DNA from: Ferirhizobium litorale
Lineage (GTDB): Bacteria; Pseudomonadota; Alphaproteobacteria; Rhizobiales; Rhizobiaceae
Direction of reading: 5' to 3'
Length of the DNA stretch: 64,000 nt
Assembly (NCBI GenBank): GCA_030028905.1
Contig: JALDYZ010000003.1
Span: forward strand, 124,001-188,000
Of the stretch, positions 19,034 through 29,125 are shown in pieces. Under the pieces are notes generated by a model that saw only the letters and a list, made by a program, of their open reading frames with translations, ran no database searches and was not told the DNA's origin. The first letter of the stretch is position 1. Each line of letters begins with the position of its first letter. Made by a program: the position numbers and the translations under genes.

Positions 19034-19956
19034 GCGAGACCACATACACCCCCCCCTTGACCCGCCGCGACTGGCTTCTGTCGGATCGCCCGGCTTCCCG
19101 AACCCAGGCACGGCTCGGCCGGGCCTACGTCATCTGGCGCCGGTTTTCCGAAAACCGCCTTGCGCTCGTTGGCCTGCTTATCCTGATGGCGCTGCTGTTC
19201 GTCGCCGCATTCGCTGATGTCCTGGCGCCGTACTCGCCGATTCAGGGCGACCTGCGCAATGGTCTCCTGCCCCCGAGCGCTGCCAACTGGTTCGGCACTG
19301 ACGAACAGGGGCGCGACATTCTCTCGCGCCTCATCTACGGTTCGCGCCTGACGCTTCTCGTGGTCGGTCTCGTTGCCATCATCGCGGCTCCGGTGGGGCT
19401 GCTCGTCGGCACGGTTTCCGGCTATGCCGGGGGCTGGGTCGATGCCATCCTGATGCGCATCACCGATATCTTCCTCGCCTTTCCGAAACTGGTGCTGGCG
19501 CTTGCACTGGTGGCCGCCCTCGGCCCCGGCATCGAAAACGCGATCCTTGCGATCGCCGTCACCTCCTGGCCGCCCTATGCGCGCATCGCCCGTGCCGAGA
19601 CGATGACCTTCCGCAACTCGGACTATATTGCCGCAGTGAAGCTGATGGGCGCCTCGCCGTTTCGTATCGTCCTGCGCCACATCATGCCGCTATGCATGTC
19701 CTCGCTGATCGTCCGCGTGACGCTCGACATGGCCGGCATCATCCTGACAGCGGCCGGTCTCGGCTTCCTCGGCCTCGGTGCCCAGCCGCCACTGCCCGAG
19801 TGGGGGGCGATGATCGCCTCCGGTCGTCGCTTCATCCTCGACCAGTGGTGGGTTGCCGCCGCTCCGGGTGCCGCGATCCTCATCGTCAGCCTCGGCTTCA
19901 ACCTGCTCGGCGATGGTCTTCGCGACGCACTCGATCCGAAGGAGGCCGGGCAATGA
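19030..19956 (+). CDS. dppC: Peptide ABC transporter permease 2 (DppC-like)
   Basis: 308 residues. It has the OppC N-terminal segment (cytoplasmic leader, then helix RLALVGLLILMALLFVAAF) and the GTDEQGRDILSRLIYGSR motif diagnostic of DppC/OppC permeases, followed by the transmembrane domain with EAA loop DYIAAVKLMGASPFRIVLRH. It pairs with the DppB-like protein in the inner membrane. It overlaps both neighbours by four bases. Confidence 0.93.
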   Translation: MSETTYTPPLTRRDWLLSDRPASRTQARLGRAYVIWRRFSENRLALVGLLILMALLFVAAFADVLAPYSPIQGDLRNGLLPPSAANWFGTDEQGRDILSRLIYGSRLTLLVVGLVAIIAAPVGLLVGTVSGYAGGWVDAILMRITDIFLAFPKLVLALALVAALGPGIENAILAIAVTSWPPYARIARAETMTFRNSDYIAAVKLMGASPFRIVLRHIMPLCMSSLIVRVTLDMAGIILTAAGLGFLGLGAQPPLPEWGAMIASGRRFILDQWWVAAAPGAAILIVSLGFNLLGDGLRDALDPKEAGQ

Positions 19957-20786
19957 CTACCCTTCTGACTGTCGAAAACCTCCAGGTCTCCTTCCCGACC
20001 CGAACCGGCGTCGTCAATGCAGTGCGTGGCGTCAGTTTCACGCTCGGGCGCGAGCGGCTCGGTATCGTCGGAGAATCCGGCTCCGGCAAGTCACAGACCG
20101 GCAGGGCCATCATGGGCCTGACGCCGGGACACGCCCGGATCACCGCCGACAAGCTGCAGTTCCGCGACATCGACCTGCTGAAGGCATCCGCCCGCCAGCG
20201 CCGGTCTCTGCGCGGAAGCGATATCGCCATGATCCTGCAGGACCCGAAGTACTCGCTAAATCCGGTGATGAGCATCGGCAGGCAGATTGTCGAGACGCTG
20301 AGGACCCATGAGCGGGTCGGCAAGGCCGAAGCCCGCCAGCGTGCATTGGACATGCTTGAGGCGGTTCAGATCAACGATCCCGAACGGGTCTACGACCTCT
20401 ACCCACATGAGGTGTCGGGCGGCATGGGCCAGCGCGTGATGATCGCCATGATGCTGATTGCCGGCCCAGAACTGCTGATCGCCGACGAACCGACCTCGGC
20501 GCTCGACGTCACCGTCCAGCTCGAGGTACTCGCCATCCTCGACAAGCTTGTCGCCGAGCGCGGCATGGGCCTGATCTTCGTCTCGCACGATCTGCGGCTT
20601 GTCTCGTCCTTCTGCGACCGTGTCCTTGTCATGTATGCGGGAAAAGTGGTCGAGGAACTGCCGTCGGCGGACCTCGCCAAGGCCAAACACCTCTACACCC
20701 AGGGCCTTCTCAACTGCCTCCCGAAGATCGGCGCAGACCGGCATCCGCTGCCTGTTCTCGAACGCAAACCGGAGTGGGCGGCATGA
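19953..20786 (+). CDS. dppD: Peptide ABC transporter ATP-binding protein 1 (DppD-like)
   Basis: 277 residues from the ATG at 19953, chosen for its ATGA overlap and GGAGG site; the open frame extends upstream as a shadow of dppC. Walker A is GESGSGKSQ (the last position Q in place of T/S is common in DppD), Q-loop [13 protein letters not shown], signature [12 protein letters not shown], Walker [14 protein letters not shown]-loop SHDL. The OPP/DPP-type C-terminal extension (about 235-277) is short and has no clear Fe-S cysteine set. It energises peptide import with the partner ATPase downstream. Confidence 0.93.
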   Translation: MTTLLTVENLQVSFPTRTGVVNAVRGVSFTLGRERLGIVGESGSGKSQTGRAIMGLTPGHARITADKLQFRDIDLLKASARQRRSLRGSDIAMILQDPKYSLNPVMSIGRQIVETLRTHERVGKAEARQRALDMLEAVQINDPERVYDLYPHEVSGGMGQRVMIAMMLIAGPELLIADEPTSALDVTVQLEVLAILDKLVAERGMGLIFVSHDLRLVSSFCDRVLVMYAGKVVEELPSADLAKAKHLYTQGLLNCLPKIGADRHPLPVLERKPEWAA

Positions 20787-21529
20787 CGTCAGCACTTTCG
20801 ATCAAGGATATGCTCGTCTCCTTTGACGACTATGTCGCCCTTCGAAATGTCAGCCTCGAGGTCGTCAAGGGCGAATCCTTCGGCATCGTCGGCGAGTCCG
20901 GCTCGGGCAAGTCAACGTTGCTGAGGGCTGTGGCAGGGCTCGCCACCTTCCAGCAGGGGCGGCTCGCGGTAAACGGCCGCGACTATTCGGGGCGACGTCG
21001 AGACAAGGAATTCTACCGCACGGTCCAGATGGTGTTCCAGGACCCCTATGGATCGTTGCACCCGCGCCAGACGGTGGACCGATTGCTTCTGGAACCGCTG
21101 GCGATCCACGGGATCGCCGACACCGAGGCACGCATCGTCCGCGCCCTCGACGAGGTCGGTCTGGGCCCGAGTTTCCGCTTCCACTATTCACACCAGTTGT
21201 CAGGCGGACAGCGCCAGCGTATCGCCATTGCCAGGGCACTCATCGTCGAGCCGCAGATCCTGCTTCTCGACGAGCCGACGTCGGCGCTTGACGCCTCGAT
21301 CCAGGCGGAAATCCTGAACCTGCTCGAACAGGCCCGCCGCGACCGTAACCTCACCTTTGTCATGGTCAGCCACGATCTCGGCGTTATCAGCCACATGTGC
21401 GAGCGGTTGGCGGTGATGCGCAATGGCGAAGTCGTCGAAGGTCTCTCGTCCGCCGATCTGGCGAACCGCAAGGTCAGCGAGGACTACACCAAGCGTCTTC
21501 TCGTCGCGAGCGAAGGCTTCGTGCGATAG
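20783..21529 (+). CDS. dppF: Peptide ABC transporter ATP-binding protein 2 (DppF-like)
   Basis: 248 residues from the ATG at 20783 (ATGA overlap with dppD; a GTG nine bases earlier is also in frame). Walker [11 protein letters not shown]-loop VFQDPYGSLHPRQTV, which is typical of DppF/OppF, signature LSGGQRQRIAIARAL, Walker [17 protein letters not shown]-loop SHDL. It is shorter at the C terminus than many DppF proteins. It is the last gene of the dipeptidase-transporter operon and is followed by a good terminator. Confidence 0.92.
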   Translation: MTSALSIKDMLVSFDDYVALRNVSLEVVKGESFGIVGESGSGKSTLLRAVAGLATFQQGRLAVNGRDYSGRRRDKEFYRTVQMVFQDPYGSLHPRQTVDRLLLEPLAIHGIADTEARIVRALDEVGLGPSFRFHYSHQLSGGQRQRIAIARALIVEPQILLLDEPTSALDASIQAEILNLLEQARRDRNLTFVMVSHDLGVISHMCERLAVMRNGEVVEGLSSADLANRKVSEDYTKRLLVASEGFVR

Positions 21530-21557
21530 CCTAACTCTTGGCATAGCAGACGAAAGT

Positions 21558-21587
21558 GCGGCGCCAAGAGGTGCCGCCCGTCCTTTT
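21558..21587 (+). terminator. Rho-independent terminator of the peptide transporter operon
   Basis: GCGGCGCC, loop AAGA, GGTGCCGC (8-bp stem with one G-U pair), then ccgtcc and TTTT at 21584-21587. It lies between the convergent dppF and mmsB genes. A second overlapping inverted repeat (CTCTTGGC at 21535-21542 with GCCAAGAG at 21563-21570) could act on the opposite strand. Confidence 0.6.
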
Positions 21588-22458
21588 AACGCAACATCTC
21601 AATGATGGCGGAGAAATCCCTGCTGCCATTGCCTTTTTCACCGAACGCTTCATAGAGTTTTGCTGCCGCTGCACCGAGCGGCGTCGAGGCACCGCTCGCC
21701 GATGCAGCGTCCTGCGACAGCATCAGGTCCTTCAGCATCAGCGCCGCGGCAAAGCCCGGCTTGTAGTCGTTGTTGGCCGGTGACGTCGGGACCGGACCCG
21801 GAACCGGGCAGTAGCTCGTCAGCGACCAGCACTGGCCCGACGATGTCGATGCCACGTCGAAAAGGGCCTGGTGCGACAGGCCGAGCTTCTCTCCCAGAGC
21901 GAAGGCTTCGCAGACGGCGATCATCGAGACACCCAGGATCATGTTGTTGCAGATTTTGGCAGCCTGACCAGCGCCGTCACCGCCGCAATGGACAATCTTC
22001 TTGCCCATCGCCTCGAGCAGTGGTTTTGCACGCGCAAAGGCCTCGTCGCTACCGCCGGCCATGAACGTGAGCGTTCCTGCCGCCGCGCCCCCGGTGCCCC
22101 CGGAGACGGGCGCGTCGAGCGACGGGCACTTGTCAGCCCCTGCCATGAGGTGGGCCTTGCGAGCGCTGTCGACATCGATAGTCGAGCAGTCGATCAACAG
22201 CGTCCCGGCGGGAGCGAGGCTGGTCAATTGCTGCCACACGGCTATCACGTGCTCGCCTTTCGGAAGCATGGTAATGACCGCCTCGGCTCCCTTCACAGCG
22301 TCCTGCAGAGATGCGCAAGCCGTGACGCCGGCCTCGGCGGCAGCCTTCAGCGAGGCCTCGGAAAGATCGAAACCGGCGACGCCATGTCCCGCCTTTACAA
22401 GGTTTGCAGCCATCGGGCCGCCCATGTTGCCCAATCCGATAAATGCGATCTGTGTCAT
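21586..22458 (-). CDS. mmsB: 3-hydroxyisobutyrate dehydrogenase
   Basis: 290 residues from the ATG at 22458 (AAGGAAC upstream). It is an NAD-dependent beta-hydroxyacid dehydrogenase: nucleotide motif FIGLGNMGGPMAANL (6-20), substrate loop DAPVSGGTGGA, and the catalytic Lys in GAGQAAKICNNM, with the C-terminal PGFAAALMLKDL helix. The length and motif set fit MmsB, which converts 3-hydroxyisobutyrate to methylmalonate semialdehyde. That is the step after the 3-hydroxyisobutyryl-CoA hydrolase at 5.5 kb, so valine degradation is split over two loci; mmsA is not in the window. Tartronate semialdehyde reductase is a less likely alternative. Confidence 0.9.
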   Translation of the reverse strand: MTQIAFIGLGNMGGPMAANLVKAGHGVAGFDLSEASLKAAAEAGVTACASLQDAVKGAEAVITMLPKGEHVIAVWQQLTSLAPAGTLLIDCSTIDVDSARKAHLMAGADKCPSLDAPVSGGTGGAAAGTLTFMAGGSDEAFARAKPLLEAMGKKIVHCGGDGAGQAAKICNNMILGVSMIAVCEAFALGEKLGLSHQALFDVASTSSGQCWSLTSYCPVPGPVPTSPANNDYKPGFAAALMLKDLMLSQDAASASGASTPLGAAAAKLYEAFGEKGNGSRDFSAIIEMLR

Positions 22459-22579
22459 GCTCGAAGTTCCTTCCCATGCGAATGTGTTGAATAGCGGTGT
22501 ACGGCGCGCCAGGGAAAACACCCTCAAAGTCTATCACCGTTGCCGCATGGTCGCGGAGATTGCTGCGGCTTCCGCAATC

Positions 22580-24175
22580 CTAGCGGTTCTCGGCCAGGAT
22601 CATGGCCGCCGCCTTTTCCGCGATCATGATCGTCGGCGAATTGGTGTTGCCGGAGGTGATGCGCGGCATGACCGATGCATCCGCAATGCGGAGCCGGCCG
22701 AGCGCGCGCAACTTCAGATGCGGATCGACGACGCTCTCGTGGTCGGCACCCATGCGGCAGGTACCAACGGGATGGAAGATCGTCGTGCCGATCTCGCCGG
22801 CGGCGCGCTCCAGATCGGCGTCGCTCTCGTAGGATGGTCCGGGCCTGTATTCCTCTGGCCGGAAACGAGCGAAGGACGGCTGTTCGACGATGCGCCGTGT
22901 CAGGCGGATCGCCTTGACTGCCACATCACGGTCGCTTTGCTCGCTGAGATAGTGCGGCCGGATCTCCGGCTGGGCGGCAAAATCCGGTCCCTTCACATGC
23001 ACGGAACCGCGGCTGTCCGGCCGCAGGTTGCAGACGCTCGCGGTCATCGCCGGGAACGGATGGACGCTGTCGCCGAACTTGTCCAGCGATACCGGTTGGA
23101 CATGGTACTGCAAATCCGGTGTTTCCTTGTCGGGGCCGGAGCGGGTGAAGATGCCGAGCTGGCTCGGCGCCATCGCCATCGGGCCGGAACGTTTCAAGAG
23201 GTACTCGACACCGATCGACGCCTTGCCGAACAAGGAGCTGGCCTTTTCGTTGAGCGTCGGCACCCCTGTCACCTTGTAGACCAGCCGGAGTTGCAGGTGA
23301 TCCTGGAGATTCTCGCCTACTCCCTTTACTTCCTTGACCAATTCGACTCCCGCGTTCTGCAGGACAGGACCCGACCCGACGCCGGAAAGTTCCAAGAGAT
23401 GCGGCGAGCCTATGGCGCCGGCGCTCAGCACCGTCTCACGTTTCGCGTAGGCCCTCTTCACTACCCCATCGTGCTGGAACTCGACGCCCTTCACCTCGCC
23501 GTTCTCGATGATCAACCGGCGCGCCTGAGCCTTGGTGAGGATCGTGAGGTTCGACCGGTTTCGTGCCGGCCCGAGAAAGGCCTTCGAAGTGTTCCAGCGC
23601 ACGCCGGAGCGCTGGTTGACGTCGAAGTATCCGGAGCCTTCATTGTTGCCGCGGTTGAAGTCGTCGGTCTCGGGGATCCCGGCTTCCGTCGCCGCCTTCT
23701 GGAAGGCATCCAGAACGGCCCAGGTCACGCGTGCCTTTTCCACCCGCCATTCGCCGCCGCTGCCATGCATCTCGCTTGCGCCCTTGTAGAAGTCCTCGGA
23801 CTTCTTGAAGAATGGCAAGACGTCTTCCCAGCCCCATCCGGTGCAGCCGAGCTGTCGCCACAGGTCGTAGTCACGGGCTTGTCCGCGCATGTAGATCATG
23901 CCGTTGATCGACGAGCAGCCGCCCAGCACCTTGCCGCGCGGATAGATGAGGGAACGGCCGTTGAGGCCCTCTTCCTTCTCGGTGGTGAAGCACCAGTCGG
24001 TACGCGGATTGTTGATACAGTAGAGATAGCCGACCGGGATGTGGATCCAGTGGTAGTTGTCGCTCCCGCCCGCCTCGAGCAGCAGAACCCGATTGCCGCG
24101 CTCGGCCGACAGGCGGTTGGCGATAACGCACCCGGCGCTTCCGGCACCCACGACGATATAGTCGAACTGATCCAT
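22580..24175 (-). CDS. GMC-family FAD oxidoreductase (choline/alcohol dehydrogenase-like)
   Basis: 531 residues from the ATG at 24175 (GGAG 7 bases upstream; the frame extends 16 codons further without family sequence). FAD dinucleotide motif GAGSAGCVIANRLS at 10-23, GMC signature 1 PRGKVLGGCSSINGMIYMRG, signature 2 GAIGSPHLLELSGVG, catalytic His in HPVGTCRMG and the C-terminal GNTNSPTIMIAEKAA. These enzymes oxidise choline or various alcohols; absence of betB/betI neighbours and the lack of choline-specific context leave the substrate open. It lies 121 bp upstream of mmsB in the same direction and may be co-transcribed. Confidence 0.88.
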   Translation of the reverse strand: MDQFDYIVVGAGSAGCVIANRLSAERGNRVLLLEAGGSDNYHWIHIPVGYLYCINNPRTDWCFTTEKEEGLNGRSLIYPRGKVLGGCSSINGMIYMRGQARDYDLWRQLGCTGWGWEDVLPFFKKSEDFYKGASEMHGSGGEWRVEKARVTWAVLDAFQKAATEAGIPETDDFNRGNNEGSGYFDVNQRSGVRWNTSKAFLGPARNRSNLTILTKAQARRLIIENGEVKGVEFQHDGVVKRAYAKRETVLSAGAIGSPHLLELSGVGSGPVLQNAGVELVKEVKGVGENLQDHLQLRLVYKVTGVPTLNEKASSLFGKASIGVEYLLKRSGPMAMAPSQLGIFTRSGPDKETPDLQYHVQPVSLDKFGDSVHPFPAMTASVCNLRPDSRGSVHVKGPDFAAQPEIRPHYLSEQSDRDVAVKAIRLTRRIVEQPSFARFRPEEYRPGPSYESDADLERAAGEIGTTIFHPVGTCRMGADHESVVDPHLKLRALGRLRIADASVMPRITSGNTNSPTIMIAEKAAAMILAENR

Positions 24176-24416
24176 CTCGTACTCCGTGCGAAATCTATCT
24201 CGCGTTCCGCTTTGGAGCCGCAAGCCGGTTTCTTTGTTCCTGGCAGGTGGGGGAGCCGGTTTTCCTGCAATTGCGCCGGGGCCGGCGTCCCTCCCGTTCT
24301 GCGCCGATGATCAGTTCTCTCGTCGGATCTGAGAGAATGACGCCATCGCGCTGTTTTATTTGTTATATATCACGCATGAAACAAACTATTCAGGCGTGAT
24401 CCACTCCTTCGAACCC

Positions 24417-25379
24417 CTAGAAACCGAGTTTCTTTCCGATGCGCGAGGCATAGAACTCGCCGACAATGCCACGACGGAACAGCAGCACGCAGACCATGAA
24501 GACCACGCCGGTAATGATCGTCACCGGGAAATCCGAAGTCGCGAGATAGTTCTGCAAGGTGACGACCAGCCCTGCCCCGAAAATCGGCCCGATCAGCGTG
24601 CCAATGCCGCCAAGCAGCGTCATGAGGATGACCTCGCCCGACATCTGCCAACCGACATCGGTCAGTGTCGCGAACTGGAACACCAACGTCTTCACGCCGC
24701 CGGCCAGTCCGGCAAGGGCTGCCGACATGACGAAGGCCCCGAGCTTGTAATGTGCGACCGAATAGCCGAGCGAGGTGGCGCGTGCCTCGTTCTCTCGGAT
24801 CGACTTGAGGATCATGCCGAAGGGAGAGTTGATGAAGCGCCAGATGACCGCCATGCCGATGATGAACACGGCCAGCACGAAGTAGTACATGTTACTGGTG
24901 ACGCTGAGGTCGATGAACCCGAAGAGATGGCCGCGCGGCACCGACTGAATGCCGTCCTCGCCATGGGTAAACCCCGCCTGCAGGCAGAAGAAGTAGAACA
25001 TCTGCCCCAGGGCCAAGGTGATCATGGCGAAATAGATGCCCTGGCGGCGAATGGCAACGAAGCCTACCACCAGACCCAGAGCAGCCGCTCCCAGCACGCC
25101 GACGAGAATGCCGAGTTCCGGGTTCAACCCCCATTCCTTTACCGCGTGGGCGGTAAAATAGGCCGCACCGCCGAAGAAGGTGGCATGCCCGAATGACAGT
25201 AGCCCGGTGTAGCCGAGCAGCAGGTTGAAAGCGCAGGCGAACAGCGCGAAGCACAACAGCTTCATAAGGAAGATCGGATAGAAGAACATCGGTGCCGCAA
25301 GCAGGCAGGCAACGCCTGCAAGCAGGATGCCGAGCTGGATAGAGGAAGTGCCGCGTTCGGCCTGTTCTGTGGTTGTCAT
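24417..25379 (-). CDS. livM: LIV-type ABC transporter permease (LivM-like)
   Basis: About 320 residues. The start is uncertain: ATG at 25379 gives MTTTEQAERG, while in-frame ATGs at 25400 and 25409 would touch or overlap the livH stop; GGTGGAG lies 12 bases before 25379. It is a HAAT-family permease with about nine membrane segments and the conserved LLGYTGLLSFGHATFFGGAAY and RRQGIYFAMITLALGQM motifs and a C-terminal GGIGTLIGPIFGA. It forms the membrane channel with LivH. It is the last gene of the livK-G-F-H-M cluster. The 241-bp gap to the GMC gene (24176-24416) holds no gene. Confidence 0.9.
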   Translation of the reverse strand: MTTTEQAERGTSSIQLGILLAGVACLLAAPMFFYPIFLMKLLCFALFACAFNLLLGYTGLLSFGHATFFGGAAYFTAHAVKEWGLNPELGILVGVLGAAALGLVVGFVAIRRQGIYFAMITLALGQMFYFFCLQAGFTHGEDGIQSVPRGHLFGFIDLSVTSNMYYFVLAVFIIGMAVIWRFINSPFGMILKSIRENEARATSLGYSVAHYKLGAFVMSAALAGLAGGVKTLVFQFATLTDVGWQMSGEVILMTLLGGIGTLIGPIFGAGLVVTLQNYLATSDFPVTIITGVVFMVCVLLFRRGIVGEFYASRIGKKLGF

Positions 25380-25401
25380 TTTTTCAGAAAGCTCCACCAT
25401 A

Positions 25402-26289
25402 TCACGCATCCCGTCCGAAGAGACCGGCAGGCCTGAGCAGCAACACGATCGCCATGATAACAAAGATCACGATGTTGGACGCTTCCGGATAGAACACCTT
25501 GGTCAGGCCCTCGGCAATCCCCAGCATGTATCCGGTCAGGATCGCGCCCATGATCGACCCCATCCCGCCAACGACGACGACGGCGAAGACCACGATGATC
25601 ATGTTGGAGCCCATCAGCGGCGATACCTGGTAGATCGGCGCAGCCAGCACTCCGGCAAAGGCCGCAAGCCCTGCCCCGAGGGCGTAGGTGAAGGTCAGCA
25701 GTACCGGCACGTTGACGCCAAAGGCCTGGACCAGGGTCGCATTTTCCGTCGCCGCGCGCAGGTAGGAACCGAGCTTGGTTTTTTCGATCAGCAGCCAGGT
25801 GCCGAGGCAGGCGACAAGCGAAACCACGACGACCCAGCCGCGATAGTTGGGCAGGAACATGAAGCCGAGATTGGTCCCGCCGGAAAGAAGCGCCGGGGCG
25901 GCATAGGGCTGGCCGGATGCGCCATAGAGGTAACGGAACGTCCCCTCGATCGTCAGCGCCAAGCCGAACGTGAACAGCAGGCCATAGAGCGGATCAAGGT
26001 CGTAGAGACGGCTCAGCATGGTGCGTTCGATCACTGCGCCGAAGAGGCCGACGATTACGGGCGCGACGATGAGCGCCGGCCAGTAGCCGATGCCGAGATA
26101 CTGCAAGAGCAGGTAAGCCACGAATGCGCCAAGCATGTATTGCGCCCCATGGGCGAAATTGATGACGCGAAGCAGGCCGAAAATGACCGCAAGGCCAAGG
26201 CTCAGCAGCGCATAGAACGAACCGTTGATCAGGCCGATCAGCAATTGTCCGAACAGCGCCTGGACCGGAATACCGAAAATCATGGTCAT
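25402..26289 (-). CDS. livH: LIV-type ABC transporter permease (LivH-like)
   Basis: 295 residues from the ATG at 26289 (a second ATG two codons later is equally possible). The LivH pattern is clear: GLINGSFYALLSLGLAVIFG, VINFAHGAQYMLGAFVA, then GSYLRAATENATLVQAFGVN, and VVVVGGMGSIMGAI near the C terminus. The open frame continues upstream only as a shadow of livF. It is embedded between livF (8-bp gap) and livM. Confidence 0.91.
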   Translation of the reverse strand: MTMIFGIPVQALFGQLLIGLINGSFYALLSLGLAVIFGLLRVINFAHGAQYMLGAFVAYLLLQYLGIGYWPALIVAPVIVGLFGAVIERTMLSRLYDLDPLYGLLFTFGLALTIEGTFRYLYGASGQPYAAPALLSGGTNLGFMFLPNYRGWVVVVSLVACLGTWLLIEKTKLGSYLRAATENATLVQAFGVNVPVLLTFTYALGAGLAAFAGVLAAPIYQVSPLMGSNMIIVVFAVVVVGGMGSIMGAILTGYMLGIAEGLTKVFYPEASNIVIFVIMAIVLLLRPAGLFGRDA

Positions 26290-26296
26290 GAACCGC

Positions 26297-26998
<702 letters not shown>

Positions 26999-26999
26999 C

Positions 27000-27782
27000 T
27001 CAGGCCTCCTCCGTGCCCATGTAGGCAACGCGGACCTGCTCGTTCTGGCTGACGGTGGCGTAGTCACCCTCGGCGATGATCTCGCCGCGCTGAAGAACGG
27101 TCACGTGATCGCAGATATTGGCGACGACCTTGAGATTGTGCTCGACCATCAGGATCGCCCGGTCCTTGGCAAGGTCGGTGATGAGGCTGGCGATGACTCC
27201 GACATCTTCCTGACCCATGCCGGCCATCGGTTCGTCGAGCAACAGCACCTTCGGATCGAGTGCCAGCGTCGTGGCGATCTCCAGTGCGCGCTTGCGACCG
27301 TAAGAAAGATCGGCGGCATTGCCGTTGCGCCATTTCTCGAGGCCAACCATCGAGATCAGTTCGTCTGCACGCGCGTTCAGCCGGTTGAGCGACGACATCG
27401 GCTTCCAGAACTGGGTTGAAAGATTGTTCGGGCGCTGCAGCGCCACGCGAACATTGTCGAGCACCGAAAGATGCGGAAACACGGCGGAAATCTGGAACGA
27501 GCGGACGAGCCCCATGCGGGCCACCTTGTCCGGCGCAGTTTTGGTAATATCCGTGCCGAGCAATGTGATGGTCCCATGCGTCGGCTGCAGGAACTTCGTC
27601 AGCAGGTTGAAGACGGTCGTCTTGCCGGCGCCGTTCGGCCCGATGAGCGCATGCACCCGGGCGTGATGGACATCGAGATCGACATTCTTCACCGCGGTGA
27701 AGGAGCCGAAATCCCGCCGGAGACCGCGGGCGGACAAGACCACCCGCGGCTCCTGTTGCATCTGACTATTGGTCATCGCCAT
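27000..27782 (-). CDS. livG: LIV-type ABC transporter ATP-binding protein (LivG-like)
   Basis: 260 residues (ATG at 27782; another in-frame ATG at 27776). Walker A GPNGAGKTT, VRSFQISAVFPHLSVLDNV (a LivG feature), signature region ADLSYGRKRALEIATTL, which replaces LSGGQ with LSYGRKR as in many LivG proteins, Walker B LLLDEPMAGMGQEDV, H-loop VEHN. It starts 14 bases after the binding-protein gene and is followed at once by livF. Confidence 0.92.
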   Translation of the reverse strand: MAMTNSQMQQEPRVVLSARGLRRDFGSFTAVKNVDLDVHHARVHALIGPNGAGKTTVFNLLTKFLQPTHGTITLLGTDITKTAPDKVARMGLVRSFQISAVFPHLSVLDNVRVALQRPNNLSTQFWKPMSSLNRLNARADELISMVGLEKWRNGNAADLSYGRKRALEIATTLALDPKVLLLDEPMAGMGQEDVGVIASLITDLAKDRAILMVEHNLKVVANICDHVTVLQRGEIIAEGDYATVSQNEQVRVAYMGTEEA

Positions 27783-27796
27783 ATCCGGATCCGGAC

Positions 27797-29002
27797 TTAC
27801 TGGGTTACCAGATCGCAGCCGCTCTTGGCCGGATCGATAAACGCCTCCTTCCCCGGAATGGTGGAGAGTACCTTGAAGTAATCCCAGGCGACATCGCTCT
27901 CGCCCGGCTTCTTGACTTCGAGCAGGTACATGTCGTGGATCATCCGGCCATTCGGGCCGACCACGCCGTTCTGGGCGAAGACATCGTTGACCGGCATCTC
28001 GTGCAGCGCCTTGGATACGGCATCGGCATCATCCGTGCCGGCTTTGTCGATTGCCTTGAGGTACTGGGTGACGGCGGAATAGGTGCCTGCCTGCACCATG
28101 TTCGGCATGCGACCGGTGCGCTCGAAGAAGCGCTGGCCGAACTTGGCAGACTCCTCGTCGCGGTTCCAGTAGAAGCCCTCGGTCAGAGTCAGGCCCTGGG
28201 CGGCTTCGAGGCCGAGGCCATGCACTTCGGCAAGCGTGAAGAGAAGCGCAGCCAGTCTCTGACCGCCGGCGACGATGCCGAATTCGGACGCCTGCTTGAT
28301 GGCGTTGGCGGTGTCGAGGCCGGCATTGGCGAGGCCGATAACCTTGGCGCCCGAGGACTGCGCCTGCAGCAGGAACGAGGAGTAGTCTGTCGTTGCCAAC
28401 GGATGACGAACCGAGCCGACAACCGTACCCCCATTCTCCTTGACGAAATTGCCGGTGTTTTCCTCGAGCGAGTAGCCGAAGGCGTAGTCGGCGGTCAGGA
28501 AGAACCAGCTGTCACCGCCCTGCTTCACGAGCGCGCCACCAGTGCCGACAGCCAGCGAATGGGTGTCATAGGCCCAATGGAAGCCATAGGGGCTGCACTG
28601 CTTGCCGGTGAGTTCGGTCGTCGCCGCGCCGGTGTTGATGGTAATCTTCTTCTTTTCCTTCGACAGCGCCTGCACGGCCAGGCCGACCGACGACGACGTC
28701 AGTTCCATGATGCTGTCGACCTGCTCGGTGTCGTACCACTGGCGGGCGATGTTGGAGGCGATGTCGGCCTTGTTCTGGTGGTCGGCGGTGACGACTTCGA
28801 CGGCTGCGCCGGCAGCCTTGCCGCCGTAGTCCTCGACGGCCATCTTGGCGGCCTCGTAGGACCACTTGCCGCCGAAATCGGCGTAAACGCCGGACTGGTC
28901 GTTCAGGATGCCGATCTTCACCTTGCCGTCGGAAACGTCGGCAAGGGCCGCGGTGCTGGTGGCCAGCAGAATCGACAGGGACGCAATAAGGCTCTTTTGC
29001 AT
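27797..29002 (-). CDS. LIV-type ABC transporter periplasmic substrate-binding protein
   Basis: 401 residues with a Sec signal peptide (MQKSLIASLSILLATSTAALA) and the type I peripla-BP-6 fold: KIGILNDQSGVYADFGGKW, VEVVTADHQNKADIASN, and a C-terminal HDMYLLEVKKP. GGGAGGAG lies just upstream of the ATG. It is the first gene of a cluster that continues livG, livF, livH, livM. Members of this subfamily bind branched-chain amino acids, amides, urea or aromatic acids; the cluster's divergent LysR resembles the one next to valine-degradation genes, but the ligand cannot be fixed from sequence. Confidence 0.9.
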   Translation of the reverse strand: MQKSLIASLSILLATSTAALADVSDGKVKIGILNDQSGVYADFGGKWSYEAAKMAVEDYGGKAAGAAVEVVTADHQNKADIASNIARQWYDTEQVDSIMELTSSSVGLAVQALSKEKKKITINTGAATTELTGKQCSPYGFHWAYDTHSLAVGTGGALVKQGGDSWFFLTADYAFGYSLEENTGNFVKENGGTVVGSVRHPLATTDYSSFLLQAQSSGAKVIGLANAGLDTANAIKQASEFGIVAGGQRLAALLFTLAEVHGLGLEAAQGLTLTEGFYWNRDEESAKFGQRFFERTGRMPNMVQAGTYSAVTQYLKAIDKAGTDDADAVSKALHEMPVNDVFAQNGVVGPNGRMIHDMYLLEVKKPGESDVAWDYFKVLSTIPGKEAFIDPAKSGCDLVTQ

Positions 29003-29037
29003 GATTTCTCCTCCCAGAGAACAACAGAAACAAGGGA

Positions 29038-29045
29038 TCTGTTCA
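29038..29045. promoter_or_regulatory. TCTGTTCA half-site near the livK start
   Basis: TCTGTTCA here repeats the left arm of the perfect palindrome at 29146-29165, 108 bp away and 36 bp upstream of the binding-protein ATG. It may be a second contact for the divergent LysR protein. Confidence 0.3.
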
Positions 29046-29125
29046 AAAATTGGCCGACCGTTCTCCCAACGGCGGCGAATTGAGCATCAGTTTCCCCAAT
29101 TGCCGGATTGACGCAAGGGCTCGTC

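Noticed and set aside
22001-24310. Plus-strand frame of 769 codons opposite mmsB and the GMC oxidoreductase
   Set aside because: Both genes on the minus strand have full catalytic motifs; the long mirror frame has none.
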